64,000 nt of DNA, taken from contig JAVVLW010001273.1 of the NCBI GenBank assembly GCA_034401795.1, positions 1-64,000 of the forward strand, read 5' to 3'. This DNA comes from Chaetoderma sp. LZ-2023a. Taxonomy: Eukaryota > Mollusca > Caudofoveata > Chaetodermatida > Chaetodermatidae. The notes under the pieces are model-generated. The model was not told the DNA's origin and did not search any database. It saw only the letters and a list, made by a program, of their open reading frames with translations. Both the position numbers and the translations under genes were made by a program. This document shows, in pieces, positions 23,046 to 35,194 of this stretch; position 1 is the first letter of the stretch; the number at the start of each line of letters is the position of its first letter.

Positions 23046-24459
23046 GATTTGGTCAGTGCCCCACTTAAAACATTAGGTGGGAGGCGATTTGAGAATCAAC
23101 AAACAAGGATAAAAATCAAACCAATCTTATCCAAATGTTAATAACATAACATAATAGTGTATTTAAATCAATCGCACCGTGATTATCAAATAAAGAAACT
23201 TGAACTTAGAGATAAATAAAAAAACAAAATAAACTCTCACCATTTCTTACAGACGCCCAGTCTTAACGAAAATGGCGAGATGTGCTTGGTAAATCGTCTT
23301 CAGCTATTTTAGTTAAAATCGTAATATTACGAAAGGAGGAGGCTGCTGCACTCTGATCTTTCAGATAAAAGGTTGTAAAAGAGGATTCAGATTTTCATCC
23401 TGCAACCTGTATGACTTCATCTAAATACGAACCGGTAAAAAGTGCAAAAGAGGAAGCCATTCCTCTAACATCGTGAGCTTTAATATGGGAGAGATTAATT
23501 TGTTCTGGAGAAGCAATCTCGTAACAAAGCTTAATCGTCTCCCAAATCCATCAGGATATCGTAAACTTTGAGACCGGCTTAGTTATCTCTTCCGCATAAG
23601 AAAACCATAAAAGGGACAGATCAAATCTTTTGAAATCAGTTCGCTGTTTGTACATTCTTAATGCCCTAACAGGACACCAGAGTTTATCGGAAGGCGAAAA
23701 AGACGATAATGATTTTTAAAAGATCAGACTAGCAGGAAACCGGATAGACTGAGTTTTAGATAAAAAATCCCTTCTCCCTTTCAGCAGAAAAAGCATGAAT
23801 TCTGAACGCCTTCTAGCAGAGGCCATTAATACTAATAGAGGAGAGGTTCAAAATGACGGCCTGCCAGCACTTGAAGAACCAAAGCCAAGTTCCATGAAGG
23901 TGAAAGGCTTAGCTATCGGAGGACGAATATTGCCTAGACGTCTAATAAAAACTATTAAAGGTCTTAGTGTCCTTGACATCGGCATACAGAAGGCAAGGAA
24001 GAGAAGGTGCCAGAGAAAATCTATATCCCCTAACTGTATTAGCTGATAAATGTAAGGAATCAAAGAGATATGTTAAAAAGTCTAATACTTGGGGAATAGA
24101 AACAGAATCGGGCACGAGACCTTGGTCTGAACACAATTCTCCACAAATTTTAAGTAGACACTTGTAAACTCTGCGGTTCGACTCTCTTCTGGAAGAATCG
24201 ATGCTTACTGGAAATCTTGAAGAAACTTTATTCTCATAGACTTTAGTTTCGATATTCTCCAAACACACAGACGGAAGATTTCTGGGTTTGGATGAAGACA
24301 AAGACCTCTTACTTGAGATAGAAGATCCTGGGAGAATGGCAGAAGACGAGGGAAGTCTACCAGCAGATCTAGAAGGTCTACAAACCAAATCCTCTTTGGC
24401 CAAAAAGGAGCTATAAAAGAATCTCGCAGATTTGTTCTTTGACATTCTTCAACACTAAC

Positions 24460-24682
24460 CAGAGCTCTAGATAAGCTTTTCAATAATTGGGTGATTCACT
24501 CTTAGAAATTTTGAAAATTGGGTTTCTTTGGAATTTAATTGGGTTATTATACATTATTAGCAAGAGAACTGAAATTAATTGGGTGATTTTCTATATCAGT
24601 ACTCATGATGTTAAAAATTAATTGGGTGATTGGCAATTTTTATTGGGTGAAAACGTAAAAACCCTGCTTATCTAGAGCTCTG
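24460..24682. mobile_element. hAT-type MITE inserted in DIRS B
   Basis: A perfect 17-bp terminal inverted repeat, CAGAGCTCTAGATAAGC, lies at both ends. It is flanked by a perfect 8-bp direct duplication, ACACTAAC (24,452-24,459 and 24,683-24,690). The 8-bp duplication and CAG-starting ends fit the hAT superfamily. The interior is AT-rich and repeats ATTGGGTGA-like words about five times, which could be subterminal transposase-binding sites. It has no coding capacity. The surrounding DIRS sequence is continuous with that in element A, confirming the insertion. Confidence 0.93.
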
Positions 24683-27035
24683 ACACTAACAGAATCAAAA
24701 TCGTTGGAGGGAACGCATAGACGAACATTCCTATCCAGGACTGAGACAGGGCATCCACCGCCAGGGCTTGACTGTCCGGAAAAAGAGACATGTAAGAGGA
24801 GATCTGAGCATTCAGAGATGTCGCAAACAGATCTACCAGAGGACGATCCATAAAACCGAAAGTCGCTTTGACAACCGCCCTCTTTAACTGCCACTCTGTG
24901 TGGGCGAATTTGCTGGGACGTGACAGTTGGTCCGCAAGAAAATTCAGACTGCCTGGGACATGAGGAGACACTAGAAGAATCTGATTCTTGCGACACCATC
25001 AGAGAAGGTCCCACACTTCTAGACAAAGGAGGGATGACCTTGTACCCCCCCCCCCCCCTTCCTGTTGATATAAGAGACCACTGTCGAATTGTCCGACCGA
25101 ATCAAGCCTTTGAGACCTATCACAAGATCTGACCATGAAAGGAGAGCCTTCTTGAAAGCCCACCATTCCAGAATGTTGATTTGAGCTGCAGACTCCTCCA
25201 GGGACCAAAGACCGGAAATCGACAGGGAGTCCCAGACCACTCCCCATCCCTCCTGAGAAGAGTCCGTGAAGATAATCGCCTTAGGGGAGGACTTTACCAG
25301 TGGAACACCCATCAGTAGCGGAGAACGGTCTTTCCAAAAATCTACAAGAGGAATCAAGTGTTCTCTGATGGGAATCTGATGGTAAATAGAGTGAACCGAC
25401 TGCTTCCAAAGGGACATTAAATACATTTGAAATGGTCTTCTCATCAGCGCTGCCCATGGAATAACATTCTCTACGCTGACCATCAAACCTATCACTCTTA
25501 GCAGAAATCTTGCTCAGACCATGGGAGAAGACAGGATTTCCATTGCCACTGATAAAGCCTCTATTCTTGGATCTGAGGGGAAGACTAGACCCTTGGCCAG
25601 AACGAAAGAAACACCTAGATGCGTGAAGATTTGAGAGGGACCTAGGCTTGATTTCTTTAGATTTAAAATCCACCCTAGGTTGCATGAAACCTCTGGAAGA
25701 ATTCCTGAGAGAATTGAAGAAGACTTACTTTACTAACCAATCATCTATATAAACGTGGAGACGGATAGAACGACGGTGAAAATTTCTGCCACGGCTGACA
25801 CTAGACGAGAAAAAGAAAAGGAGCCGTGGTCAGGCCAAAAGGTATGGCGCGAAACTGCCAAACTCGATCTTAGTAAGCAGATCTCAGGAATTTTCTGAAA
25901 AAAGGGTAAATGACAACATGAAAAAAGGCGTCATTTTGGTCGATGGAAACGACCACATACCCTGATCTAGACTGGAAATGATCTGGGAGATGGTCTCCAT
26001 ATTGACTTGGGAGTAAGAATCATGAGATTTAATCATGACATACCCCCTTGTTAAATTAAAATTAATGCAGATTTGAAAGTTTCAGAGTGAATAGAGATCA
26101 TTTTACTAAGATTTAATGACAGGGTAGGAAAACCTACCCTAGGCTGAACGCTCTCATGTATGTATAAATTCCTTAGAATTAACATAATTCACAAATAAAA
26201 CTAACATGATAATGACCAACTTGTCAATTGAAAGGACCAGAGGAGACAAGAAAGAAGAATTAGAAGAGGAAAGAGCCGACACAAAAGGAGGGTCTATAGA
26301 AAACTTGTCCTTACAAGGAAGAGAAAGAGTCTAAGCAATCCACCAGTGAGCCAGGGACCAGTCATCCGAAGAGACCCTGACTGGACAAAATCTCCTCAGC
26401 CCTGACCGACTAGGCAATAGAAGAATAGAAGACAGATTAGGAGATGGAGAAGAAAAAGATGAGAAGAGTCACCAGAGGCCATAGAATCAACAGTTCAAAT
26501 GGAAAGAGGAGAGCAAGGCCTCTTGGGAGCTAGAAGAGAAGAACTGTAAAGAATCAGAAAAGAAAAAAGATTGATCAGAAAGAATGTGAACAGATACAAC
26601 ATCATGACCAGAGGACATGGAAAGAATAGAGAAAAAAGCTGACATCAAAGAATGAACAAGGGACGAATCCCTAAAAACAGAAAACGATGAGAAAACCAGA
26701 CCTTAATCAACAATTAGAAACTCAAGCTCAAAAGAGAGAATGACAGAAACAATAGGATCAAGATGATCAAAAGAGGAAGAGGAAGAGAGGAATTAAGAAG
26801 AATGGAAGATGAAGAGGACAGAACAGGACCAGAAGAGAGAGAGAGAGAGGGAGGAAGGAGAACATGACTAGAAGAAACCTTTAGAAGAAGGGGCAGAGGA
26901 TGAAGGAAGAGACCTATACTTATCTTTACTCATTATTATTAAAGACTTAGAACCAATATTATCATCTTGTAAAGATGGATGTCATTGAGTTTGATATGCT
27001 AATAAAAAGGAATGATTGATAGAATGATAATATAC

Positions 27036-27206
27036 ACGAGGCCCCCTTTCAGAGCTTAGTCGCTCTAGACTTCTGCTTAGGAGACCTGAATACTTGCATT
27101 GACGTTAGAGGAATCGGTTTCCCCAATTTGCGGGAGCGCCCGCTAGCCCTCGGGCTATTGTCGGAATCAGAAGAAACCTCCTGTTTCTTGGCCTCCATGA
27201 TGGCAG
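27036..27206. repeat. ~175-bp direct repeat within DIRS B, copy 1
   Basis: From CACGAGGCCCCCTTTCAGAG onward it is nearly identical to 28,852-29,023. The pair brackets a ~1.6-kb segment and reflects an internal rearrangement of the fossil element. Confidence 0.9.
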
Positions 27207-28851
27207 AAGATGTTAAATACACAAACCACTAATACTAGATTATGATTAAACACTACGGGATGAATCATGAAACAAAATGCTGAAAAACAGAGGCGATATA
27301 AAATCTAAGCAAAAAGACTCACCTAAACCATGACTGTGAGAAGGCAGAAGAAAAAACCTCGGCTTTTATTCCTTCTTCCTTAACCCTAATCTTATTTCTC
27401 TATTCTCAGCGTTTTCTTGCTCTTGTAATCATTAATCTTAGCGCCATTCTCTTCCCTATGAATCCACTACTGAATCTATTCCTTTCAGCGCCTGTCAGAA
27501 TTAGACTAAAAATTACGCTAGAAACAGGAATTTTCTTCAAGAAATTAATTCCCTTGGTTAAAATAAATATGTCAACCTGCCGACATAAGAGGAAAAAAAG
27601 GCTGAACGGCCCGATGACAACTGGCCATCTAAAGTTGGATGAAATTAAAAATTAATTAATAATTGCGACATCTAGCGATAATGCGTAGAATACAGACTGA
27701 CTTATCGACTGCAACAAAAAACCCATCCGGCAACCAGTCGGAAGAGTATTTAATTACGTTAAAATGTTTCACTGATAAAAGAATAAATGCTTAATATCTA
27801 CAATTCCAAGAGAGACTTTAAGACTGGCAATGTCTCTGAATTAATATTTTCAGCGATTAAACATTCCGATTTTAAAAGCACTTACTGAAATAAGACTAAC
27901 TCTTAGACAAAATGATGACTAGATCCTAGGAAAGACAAACCTGGAATCTCAGTAAGAGCTATCACCGGAAATCCAAAAAAGGAAGACAGAACCGGAAGTT
28001 AATCATAGAACACCATGAAAACCGGTAATGACCCTATCCCCGGATGTACGAATCCGGAAGTTTAAAAATAGGAAATGGAAATGCACAAAACGGAAGAAGA
28101 CAACCGGAAACTGAACCCGGATGTACATTAAAAAACCAGAATAATCATAGGAACCGGAAATACGCAAACCGGAAGCCAGGCCGGATACGGAAAGAACGGA
28201 GGTAGATCCGGAAACGGAAGTGACCCCTGTCCTGAGGACCTGAATCCACTACAACTGATCTAAGACATTGGCATATATGTTAAAGACGGGGGCTTCCGCC
28301 GCCGCCACCACTGCTTGAAGGTCATGCCTTTTCTTCTTATTTACAACCTCAAGACTCACGTGGGTTTGACCCGGTGACTTGCTCGAGATCACCTTCGAGA
28401 GCTTATTTGCACTAATTACTTGCTCTTTATTCTTAATTCATTCACTAGCCCGGAAGTAAGTCCCAACCGGAAGCGAAAGTCGGAAGAGCTTATTGGTCAC
28501 ACCGGAAACGGTCGGAACGGAAGTAAGAACCAGATCTTGAAGACCCGGATGTCCTGCAAAACCGGAAGACAAACCGGAATCGGTCGGGATGGAAGTAGCA
28601 CCGGAAAACGGATGTAAACCCGAGTCCCGAATCCACCCCAATGGAACCGGAAGAACTAGCAAAACTAGATTGCAGACTATGGCTATAGGCGACCTATGAA
28701 GAACCTTAACGACCGGTATGACCGAAAATTTTGGCATTAGCATAAGCACCAGGCTTATGGACGTCAGCTTCCGCCTCCGCCACCACTGCTTGAGGGTTAT
28801 GCCCGTCACCCTGAAGTCTAATGTGGTTTGACCTGGTGAACTACACGAGGC

Positions 28852-29023
28852 CCCCTTTCAGAGCTTAGTCGCTCTAGATTTCTGCTTAGGAGACCTGAAT
28901 ACTTGCATTGACGTTAGAGGAATCGGTTTCCCCAATTTGTGGGAGCGCCCGCTAGCCCTCGGGCTATTGTCGGAATCAGAAGAAACTTCCTGTTTCTTGG
29001 CCTCCATGATGGCAGAAGATATT
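28852..29023. repeat. ~175-bp direct repeat within DIRS B, copy 2
   Basis: Nearly identical to 27,036-27,206. This copy lies in the position homologous to element A (about 17.1-17.2 kb), so it is probably the original one. Confidence 0.9.
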
Positions 29024-29876
29024 CTTTCGTCTAAAGATTTAGTCAAAACTGCAGCGAAGGATTAAAATCTCGCAAATAAAGCAATCACTGCTTCCGAATT
29101 CGCCAAAAAAGGCCCGCCCCCCCCCCCCCCTCCGTTGCTGCTGGATTAGACATATTAGAATATTGCAAAAGACACAGCTTTTGTCTACTAGCAATGGAAG
29201 AAGGGGAAGGACGACCATAGGGCAGCGCTGTAAGGACGAATAATCCTTAAAGAAACTTAGATACGAACGCAGACCACCCTATGCAAAACCCATCGATGTT
29301 GGGGTACACGTAGTGCACTTAAAACAGAAATGTCCTCCATACTCCACAGAGTGAACTCGTTCACAGATTGAGGACGTGCACTTGATTTATCGGTCGTTAA
29401 CACTCTTAAAAAAATGAAAAAAGATTACGAAAGAAGCATACAGCTTAGAATTTCGATAAAAGGAGTCTAGAAACACGCAAAGACCTTTCAAAGAAAGGCC
29501 GGAAAAGTTCAAATTCAAGATTGTTTTCTATCATAGGGAAATAAATGTAATTCCTTGTAAAGCACTATTTTTTCTTTTAACTGAAAGTGATTAAGGGCTC
29601 ACTGGAGTAATAAAGTGTTTTTATATGATGATGACTTAGGCATGTTAAAGTTGTTACCACGAAAACGAAACCCACGAAAACCGGTAAAATTTATATACAT
29701 AGTTATAAAGTTCAATATAACCACAAAATACTTCCAAAAACATAATTTTGGGAGGATAGACTTCATAATAGGCATATCTTAGCATGAGGAAGTCCTTCAA
29801 TAGTAAGCTGACACAGCGCAAAGCTATAAAAACTTTCTGATAATATTTGTGCAGTTGTTCTGCTTGCAGAATAATT

Positions 29877-30162
29877 GAAAAGTGAATCTGTTTCCTCTTT
29901 GGGCTCCAGTGCGCATGCGCAAGCGCGCTTAGTGACAGGCGTCACTATGGAGTGAGTACAGACTGGTGCCAGTCTATATCAGTTAATATACTGGAGATGG
30001 ACCTAACCAGTAGCCTGGTTGAGGGTCCATATTTATAGGAATAGGAATGGGGAGGAGTGTATGCAAGCATAAAAATCTTATTCTGGTAGCTAAATGCAGA
30101 TAATTGATTTAGCAAGTAGTGATTGAACGGTAATGTATGTTTTTGTGGTGTAATAACAACCT
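29877..30162. repeat. DIRS B inverted terminal repeat and outer end, right (5' side)
   Basis: It contains TGCGCATGCGCA (about 29,912), the shared GGAGTGAGTACAGACTGGTG word and the outer extension ending GTGGTGTAATAACAACC, which matches the internal complementary regions of both elements. Confidence 0.88.
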
Positions 30163-30558
30163 GAACTTGTTCAATTATTTTTGCTGCTAAAATCCACAAA
30201 ATAAATGATCCCAAATGACATAAATGACACTCAGTTATTTTTATATTTAGCAGACCTCACGATTTATATCATCATACTAACATACACCCACTCACATTGT
30301 TCCACTATATGTGGCTGTATGTACAGTCCTTTGATCCCCTGCTATGTGACTTGTGGAATAAGCAGTTTTCAGTCCGCCGAACTGGTTTTCCTTTATGTCT
30401 TGTCAAGCAATTTCATTGGCTGCATGAAATTTACCAACCCAACTCATTGTTCATATTTACAAAGTTTCATGAACTTAGTGCATACATCAAAAGCCTGCAA
30501 GCACGGTACTTTATACGGGAGTGGAGCGGGAGGACTGGGCCCCCGCGCAATAGAATGA
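30163..30558. other. No gene seen
   Basis: A 117-codon plus-strand frame (30,205-30,558) has no recognisable domain and lacks supporting context; it is probably chance. Confidence 0.4.
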
Positions 30559-30789
30559 TTTAATGGTCAAATCTTATCAAGAAAATTTCCATTTTCTCAT
30601 AGTAAATGTCCATTTGTTAACTAAGAAAAGACTATTTTTGAACATTTACCACTGGAATGACTGGCTCAGTAACTGAGTCAGTCACCAGTGGTAAATTTCC
30701 AAAAATAGTCTTCTCTTAGCTGACAAATGGACATTTCTTAAGACCATTGCAATGGCCGGTTTTGGCCGACTTGACCATTAAATGGTTAA
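30559..30789. mobile_element. M1 foldback MITE
   Basis: TTAATGGTCAAATCTTATCA at the left, GACCATTAAATGGTTAA at the right, and a palindromic centre (CCACTGGAATGACTGGCTCA and its mirror). Confidence 0.9.
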
Positions 30790-31083
30790 AAGCCACATTC
30801 CCACAAGTTACTAATCTACAGGACTGATGGAACTCACAGCAGGTGTCCATGGAAGGGATAGAATGTCATATTGTGCAAGTGTAATTTGAGGGCTATATTA
30901 TCCAGTATTTATTTTCTAGACAACATTAGCAAAATCATCTGGAGTGTGATTAACCTTTCTTGTTGACAGATAATTAGTTTACAAAATTACTGTCTGATTA
31001 TAGCTGGGATAATGATACACAGATCCAAACATATCCTATGTTTATAGCCGGGTATAAGTTCCCCTCCACACAGCCAATTATTA

Positions 31084-31316
31084 TTAACCATTTAATTCTC
31101 ACATTTGGTCAAGAAAATCCAAACATTTCCTTTGTGATTGTCCATTTGCATGTCAATGGAGGCATATTTTGAAAAATGTATCACTGGAATGAATGGCGAG
31201 TCAGCTATTCATGTGGTAAATTTTCCAAAAAATGGTCTCCTCTTGGCCTGCAAATGGAGCTTACTCGAGGCCACATCAGAAGTTGGTTTTGGTTAGCGTG
31301 AACATTAAATTGTTAA
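31084..31316. mobile_element. M1 foldback MITE
   Basis: TTAACCATTTAATTCTCACA at the left and GAACATTAAATTGTTAA at the right. The palindromic centre is partly decayed. Confidence 0.85.
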
Positions 31317-31377
31317 ACCCCTACACTCCATATATTAGTTTTAACCAATGTCGAAAACAGGCTAGTTAGATCTTCTT

Positions 31378-31458
31378 GCCGAAAATATTGAATATAATCT
31401 GACTGAAGGTTGTTGTCGCATTTCTAGTCACAATATCTTCAATATATACAGCAGGTTT
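31378..31458. mobile_element. Possible M2-like foldback core
   Basis: GAAAATATTGAATATAATCTGACTG is partly mirrored by CTAGTCACAATATCTTCAAT. Weakly matching; assignment uncertain. Confidence 0.35.
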
Positions 31459-31526
31459 CAGGAAAAATCTCATATCCTGGGAATCTCGGATGTAAATGAC
31501 AGTATTATTTTGGTCGCATGCTGAGC

Positions 31527-31767
31527 TAACACTTTAACACTCATATCAGCCAAAAACGTCTTCTACAGTGGTCTTAAGAAATACCCATTTGCAGACCAAG
31601 AAAAAACTATTTATGAAAATTTACCACTGGATTGACTGGATCGATAACCGAGCCAGTCATTCCAGTGGTAAGATTTTCAAAAAATGTCTTCTCTTGGTCC
31701 GCAAATGAACATTTTCTATGAGAAAATTTCAATTTTCTTAAACAAATTTGAGGGTTTAAAGAGTTAA
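31527..31767. mobile_element. M1 foldback MITE
   Basis: ACTTTAACACTCATATCAGCC at the left, TTTGAGGGTTTAAAGAGTTAA at the right, with the M1 palindromic centre between. Confidence 0.88.
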
Positions 31768-32157
31768 CTGATGTAGTCATTATGTCCAGAATCATAAAAT
31801 ATTGTTACTGTCTTCTAGTCTCTGAGCTTCTCCATAAACACTGCATAAATAAAGAACAGACAAACAAGATTAATTCATCTTTCTCATTACAAACATGTGT
31901 CCATCTACAAGTAAGTAATGCTGATGATAACAATATATGTCCTCTGTAACGATAAGTGTGCAGATATTAGCGATCATAAATACTACATTAGAGTCCGTCT
32001 ACATTACTGCATGACAGGTCTATGGATAATTAAAGTTACCTGCCCACAGTTACGATCCGAAATATGCACTTTTGCAAGAGAGGTGCCCTCTATCGCATTC
32101 CCCCCTCCCTCTCTCGTAATTTAAAAGACTGTGAATTAGTCAAATTAATAAATAAAT

Positions 32158-32160
<3 letters not shown>
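31768..32160. other. No gene seen
   Basis: AT-rich sequence leading into a (GA)n tract. Confidence 0.4.
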
Positions 32161-32220
<60 letters not shown>

Positions 32221-32340
32221 CAGGTTGCGATGGAGAGGGTGTGAGAGATAAGGGAGAGAGAGAGAGAGAGAGGGATTGATGGAGGGAGGGAGCGAGTAGG
32301 AAAGAGGGAAGGAGGGAGGGATGGAGGGGGAGGGAGATAT
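32161..32340 (+). repeat. (GA)n tract and purine-rich tail
   Basis: A perfect GA run of about 58 bp (32,161-32,218), a second GA run at about 32,254-32,272, then GGAGGGAGGGA-type purine-rich sequence to about 32,335. Confidence 0.93.
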
Positions 32341-32429
32341 GATCTGTTACTTGGGTATATGATGCCATAATCATCTAAGTCACGGGTAGGTTGAATTCAC
32401 AATCATAAATATCTATTATAACCCTGTCG

Positions 32430-33250
32430 TAAGCTATGTCAAGTTTCTAAAAATCAGCCAAAATCCAAGCGGCTTCTGGCCAAATTGGACGATCAGCTTC
32501 GTTTGAACAAACTTAGGTCTCTAACCTATATGGCTGCATACTGCCAAATATAATTGAAAAATACCCAGTGGTTCTCGAGAAGACGTTTTCAATTTCCTAT
32601 TCCTATTGCTGCCAAACCGTTCATCCGACAGTTTTGAAATTGGCTAATTTGGAATCGGCATACCCAAAACCCAATAAATACACGTAACCAAGTTCAGCTT
32701 CAAAATTCATAAAATCCAATATGTCCACCCACCCCCATCAAGGTACATTTTGATTGGTCCCTGGATGGCCATGTTTTTTGACATATCAATCTCCCTTGAA
32801 CAAACTTTAATGGTCCTTAGTCCCTAAAAATATCTCCCAAATTTAGTTGGGTTTTTTTTTGCGAAAATGAGGTCATCCCAGATGGTCGCCGAAGCATTTG
32901 GCCAATCAAATTCCCTTGAACAAACATGGTTCAATTGTGTCCATAGATGATGCTTCATGAGTTTTGAATCGATCCACAAGCGTTTTCGGAGAACAATTTT
33001 AGTCGTTTCTAAAAATCGGTCAAAATACAGGATGGCCAGCGGTTAAATTGGCTGATCGTCTTCCTTACAACAAACTTGGTCCTGCCAAATATAACTGAAA
33101 TCAGCCTAGTGGATCTCGAGAAGACATTTTAATGTTTTTGTCAGGAAAAAGATCCAAAAAAGTTGATGGTGCGTCCGCTGGCGGACGGATGAACGTGGGA
33201 CATTCGTCATGCCATAAGCTCACTTAACAATTCTGGCCAGGTGAGCTAAT
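32430..33250 (+). repeat. Dispersed molluscan-type repeat ending in CAGGTGAGCT
   Basis: It has the same landmarks as 1-252 and 41.0-42.9 kb (CAAATATAATTGAAA, GGCCATGTTTTTTGACA, GATGATGCTTCATGAGTTTT). It ends with AAGCTCACTTAACAATTC and GGCCAGGTGAGCTAA. Confidence 0.75.
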
Positions 33251-33989
33251 AATGCTGAAGGAATATATGGTAGATGTCATATTTACTACATATTGATGGA
33301 GCGATCGATTAATGGAGAAATGGGAATACTAAAGCAGCCATGAAGTATCATAAGAGTATCAGTAAATTCCAAAGCGCATCAATAATAAAGCCAGCAAGGA
33401 TATTAATGCAATGATATTTGATGGCAAAGATGAATAGCCACAGCTGGTTCCGTTGATGGCGTGGACAGAATGAATGATCTCTACATCTCACTCTGTCCGC
33501 TGTGAAGAGACAAAAATAGAGACAGGAAAACATTGCGTGATGCTGGAAGACATTAACCATATTAACCACATGCGTTTGTTTGTGAGAAGGTTATGGTCGT
33601 GACCTGGAAATGTACAAGTAAATTGTCATGACTGCAAAACACACCCATTTGCATCAAGAGTGAACAATGTGTTTCAACTTTAAAAAAATCTACTAGGTAT
33701 GTCAGATCTCCATTTTAATTTTTCAGGTAACATATTCAATTCGAAGAGTAATAAATAAAATAACAGCCATCAAAACAGATAAATTAAATTTTTTAGGGGA
33801 TGTAACTCGGGCAAATATTAATGGATTCTGCAGTAACATGATCATGAGAAAAATCCTATCACTAGGCATCCACTTAACAAATTTAAGGCAATCCAGATAT
33901 GCTTTCTAAAAGTATGTTCAGAAAACCTGTTATATATGGCCTAGAAATGTGCCATAATCAGCAATATCGTAGCAAAAGATGTTGTAAAC
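33251..33989. other. No gene seen
   Basis: AT-rich; minus and plus open frames under 75 codons without recognisable domains. Confidence 0.4.
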
Positions 33990-34229
33990 ATAACCCTTTA
34001 ACACTCATATCAGCCAAAAGTGGCTTCTACAGTGGTTTTGAGAAATGTCGATTTGCAGGCCAAGAGAATACTATTTTTGAAAATTTACCACTGGAATGAC
34101 TGGCTTGATAACTGAGACAGTCATTCCAGTGGAAATTTTTCAAAAATAGTCTTCTCTTGGCCTGCAAACGGACATTTTCTATTAGAAAATTTAAATTTTC
34201 TTGAACAAATTCAATGGTTAAAGGGTTAA
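33990..34229. mobile_element. M1 foldback MITE, well preserved
   Basis: ATAACCCTTTAACACTCATA at the left and CAATGGTTAAAGGGTTAA at the right. The long palindromic centre has ACCACTGGAATGACTGGCTT and its mirror. Confidence 0.92.
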
Positions 34230-34669
34230 TTTGCCATGGCAAATAGTTGCTGTGGAAGAAAATTGCACGGCTAGCTACTTAAATCTGATTTTATTAGGTC
34301 CATAATATGGATACAAGGTTACTCAATCATGATGTCATACTAAAGCAAGCTGCTACAATTCACTAAATGTATAACTGAGATTACAATTAATGTGCTGGGG
34401 TGAACCAGTACTGACAGATAATTTGTGTGCCTTGGAAAAATTGTCCGAATTTCAAACACTGAGTCATTCGCACAAGTCAAATTTTGATCAATTGCGCAAT
34501 AATGCAAATCCAATTTTTCCTAATGAACAGTGGCAGGCCTTTTGTATGATTTAAAGTGCTACAATCATCTCTTGTTTATAGTATATGATCATTCAGTTTA
34601 TTACTCATAGCTATTAATATTTGGTGTTGCCACTGTGCCTCTGACAGCGAATATATGATGTCACTTATA
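34230..34669. other. No gene seen
   Basis: AT-rich intergenic sequence between two mobile elements. Confidence 0.4.
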
Positions 34670-34677
34670 GGTTTGTG

Positions 34678-35116
34678 CGATTATTGCATTGAGTGATCAC
34701 GATCGATTATTAAAAAATAATCGTGATTACTCGATTAATCAGCTTGAATACAAATTACCAAGACATAACACCAATAGAATATCAATGACGAATATTGCAA
34801 TGGTGGTAAAAAAGCCCATTTGCAGGGCAAGAGAAGACTATTTTTGAAAATGTATCACTGGAATGCCTGGCTCGAGAATCGAGCCATGCATTCCAGTAAC
34901 ACATTTTCAAAAATAATCTTCTCTTGCCCTGCACATGGACATACATTCACTAAGCAAAATTTAATTTTTCATGACCGATCGCATTAAAAAGTAATTGAAA
35001 GTTAAGTTTTTAAATATTTTATGCAAAAGAAAATATTCATGATTATTTGATTATTTAATTTTTAATCATATAAATTCACGATTTAAAACATAATCACGAT
35101 TTTCGATTTAAGCCTA
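34678..35116. mobile_element. hAT-like non-autonomous element with an M1 insertion
   Basis: The ends TAGGTTTGTGCGATTATT and (reverse complement of the right end) TAGGCTTAAATCGAAAATCG are similar, and both subterminal regions are full of AATCGTGATT/AATCACGATT words. Flanking octamers GTCACTTA (34,670-34,677) and GTCACCTC (35,117-35,124) agree at 6 of 8 positions, compatible with an old 8-bp target duplication. An M1 copy occupies about 34,795-34,985. The superfamily assignment is tentative. Confidence 0.5.
34795..34985. mobile_element. M1 foldback MITE inside the hAT-like element
   Basis: The centre GAGAAGACTATTTTTGAAAA to its mirror TTTTCAAAAATAATCTTCTC pairs strongly. The outer arms are diverged. 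Confidence 0.8.
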
Positions 35117-35194
35117 GTCACCTCACCTAACTATCCCATCTATTTATTTAACCAAGTATAATCTGTACGATATAAAACTTATTCTGACAAATTA

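Larger units (their letters stand above)
22580..30162 (-). mobile_element. DIRS-like tyrosine-recombinase retroelement B (fossil)
   Basis: The same family, orientation and part order as element A, but far more decayed (well over ten breaks) and internally rearranged. The terminal structure is well preserved: inverted repeats at 22,643-22,836 and 29,877-30,143, and an internal complementary region at about 22,906-23,045. Recognisable parts on the minus strand are remnants of the recombinase (about 23.3-24.45 kb), RNase H and neighbouring segments (24.7-25.7 kb, for example IIFTDSSQEGWGVVWDSL), traces of reverse transcriptase to about 26.0 kb, and gag-like sequence (26.2-29.4 kb). A hAT-type MITE is inserted at 24,460-24,682. 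Older than A. Confidence 0.85.

Noticed and set aside
32090-32374. 94-codon Ser/Leu-rich minus-strand frame
   Set aside because: It is translation of the (GA)n tract.
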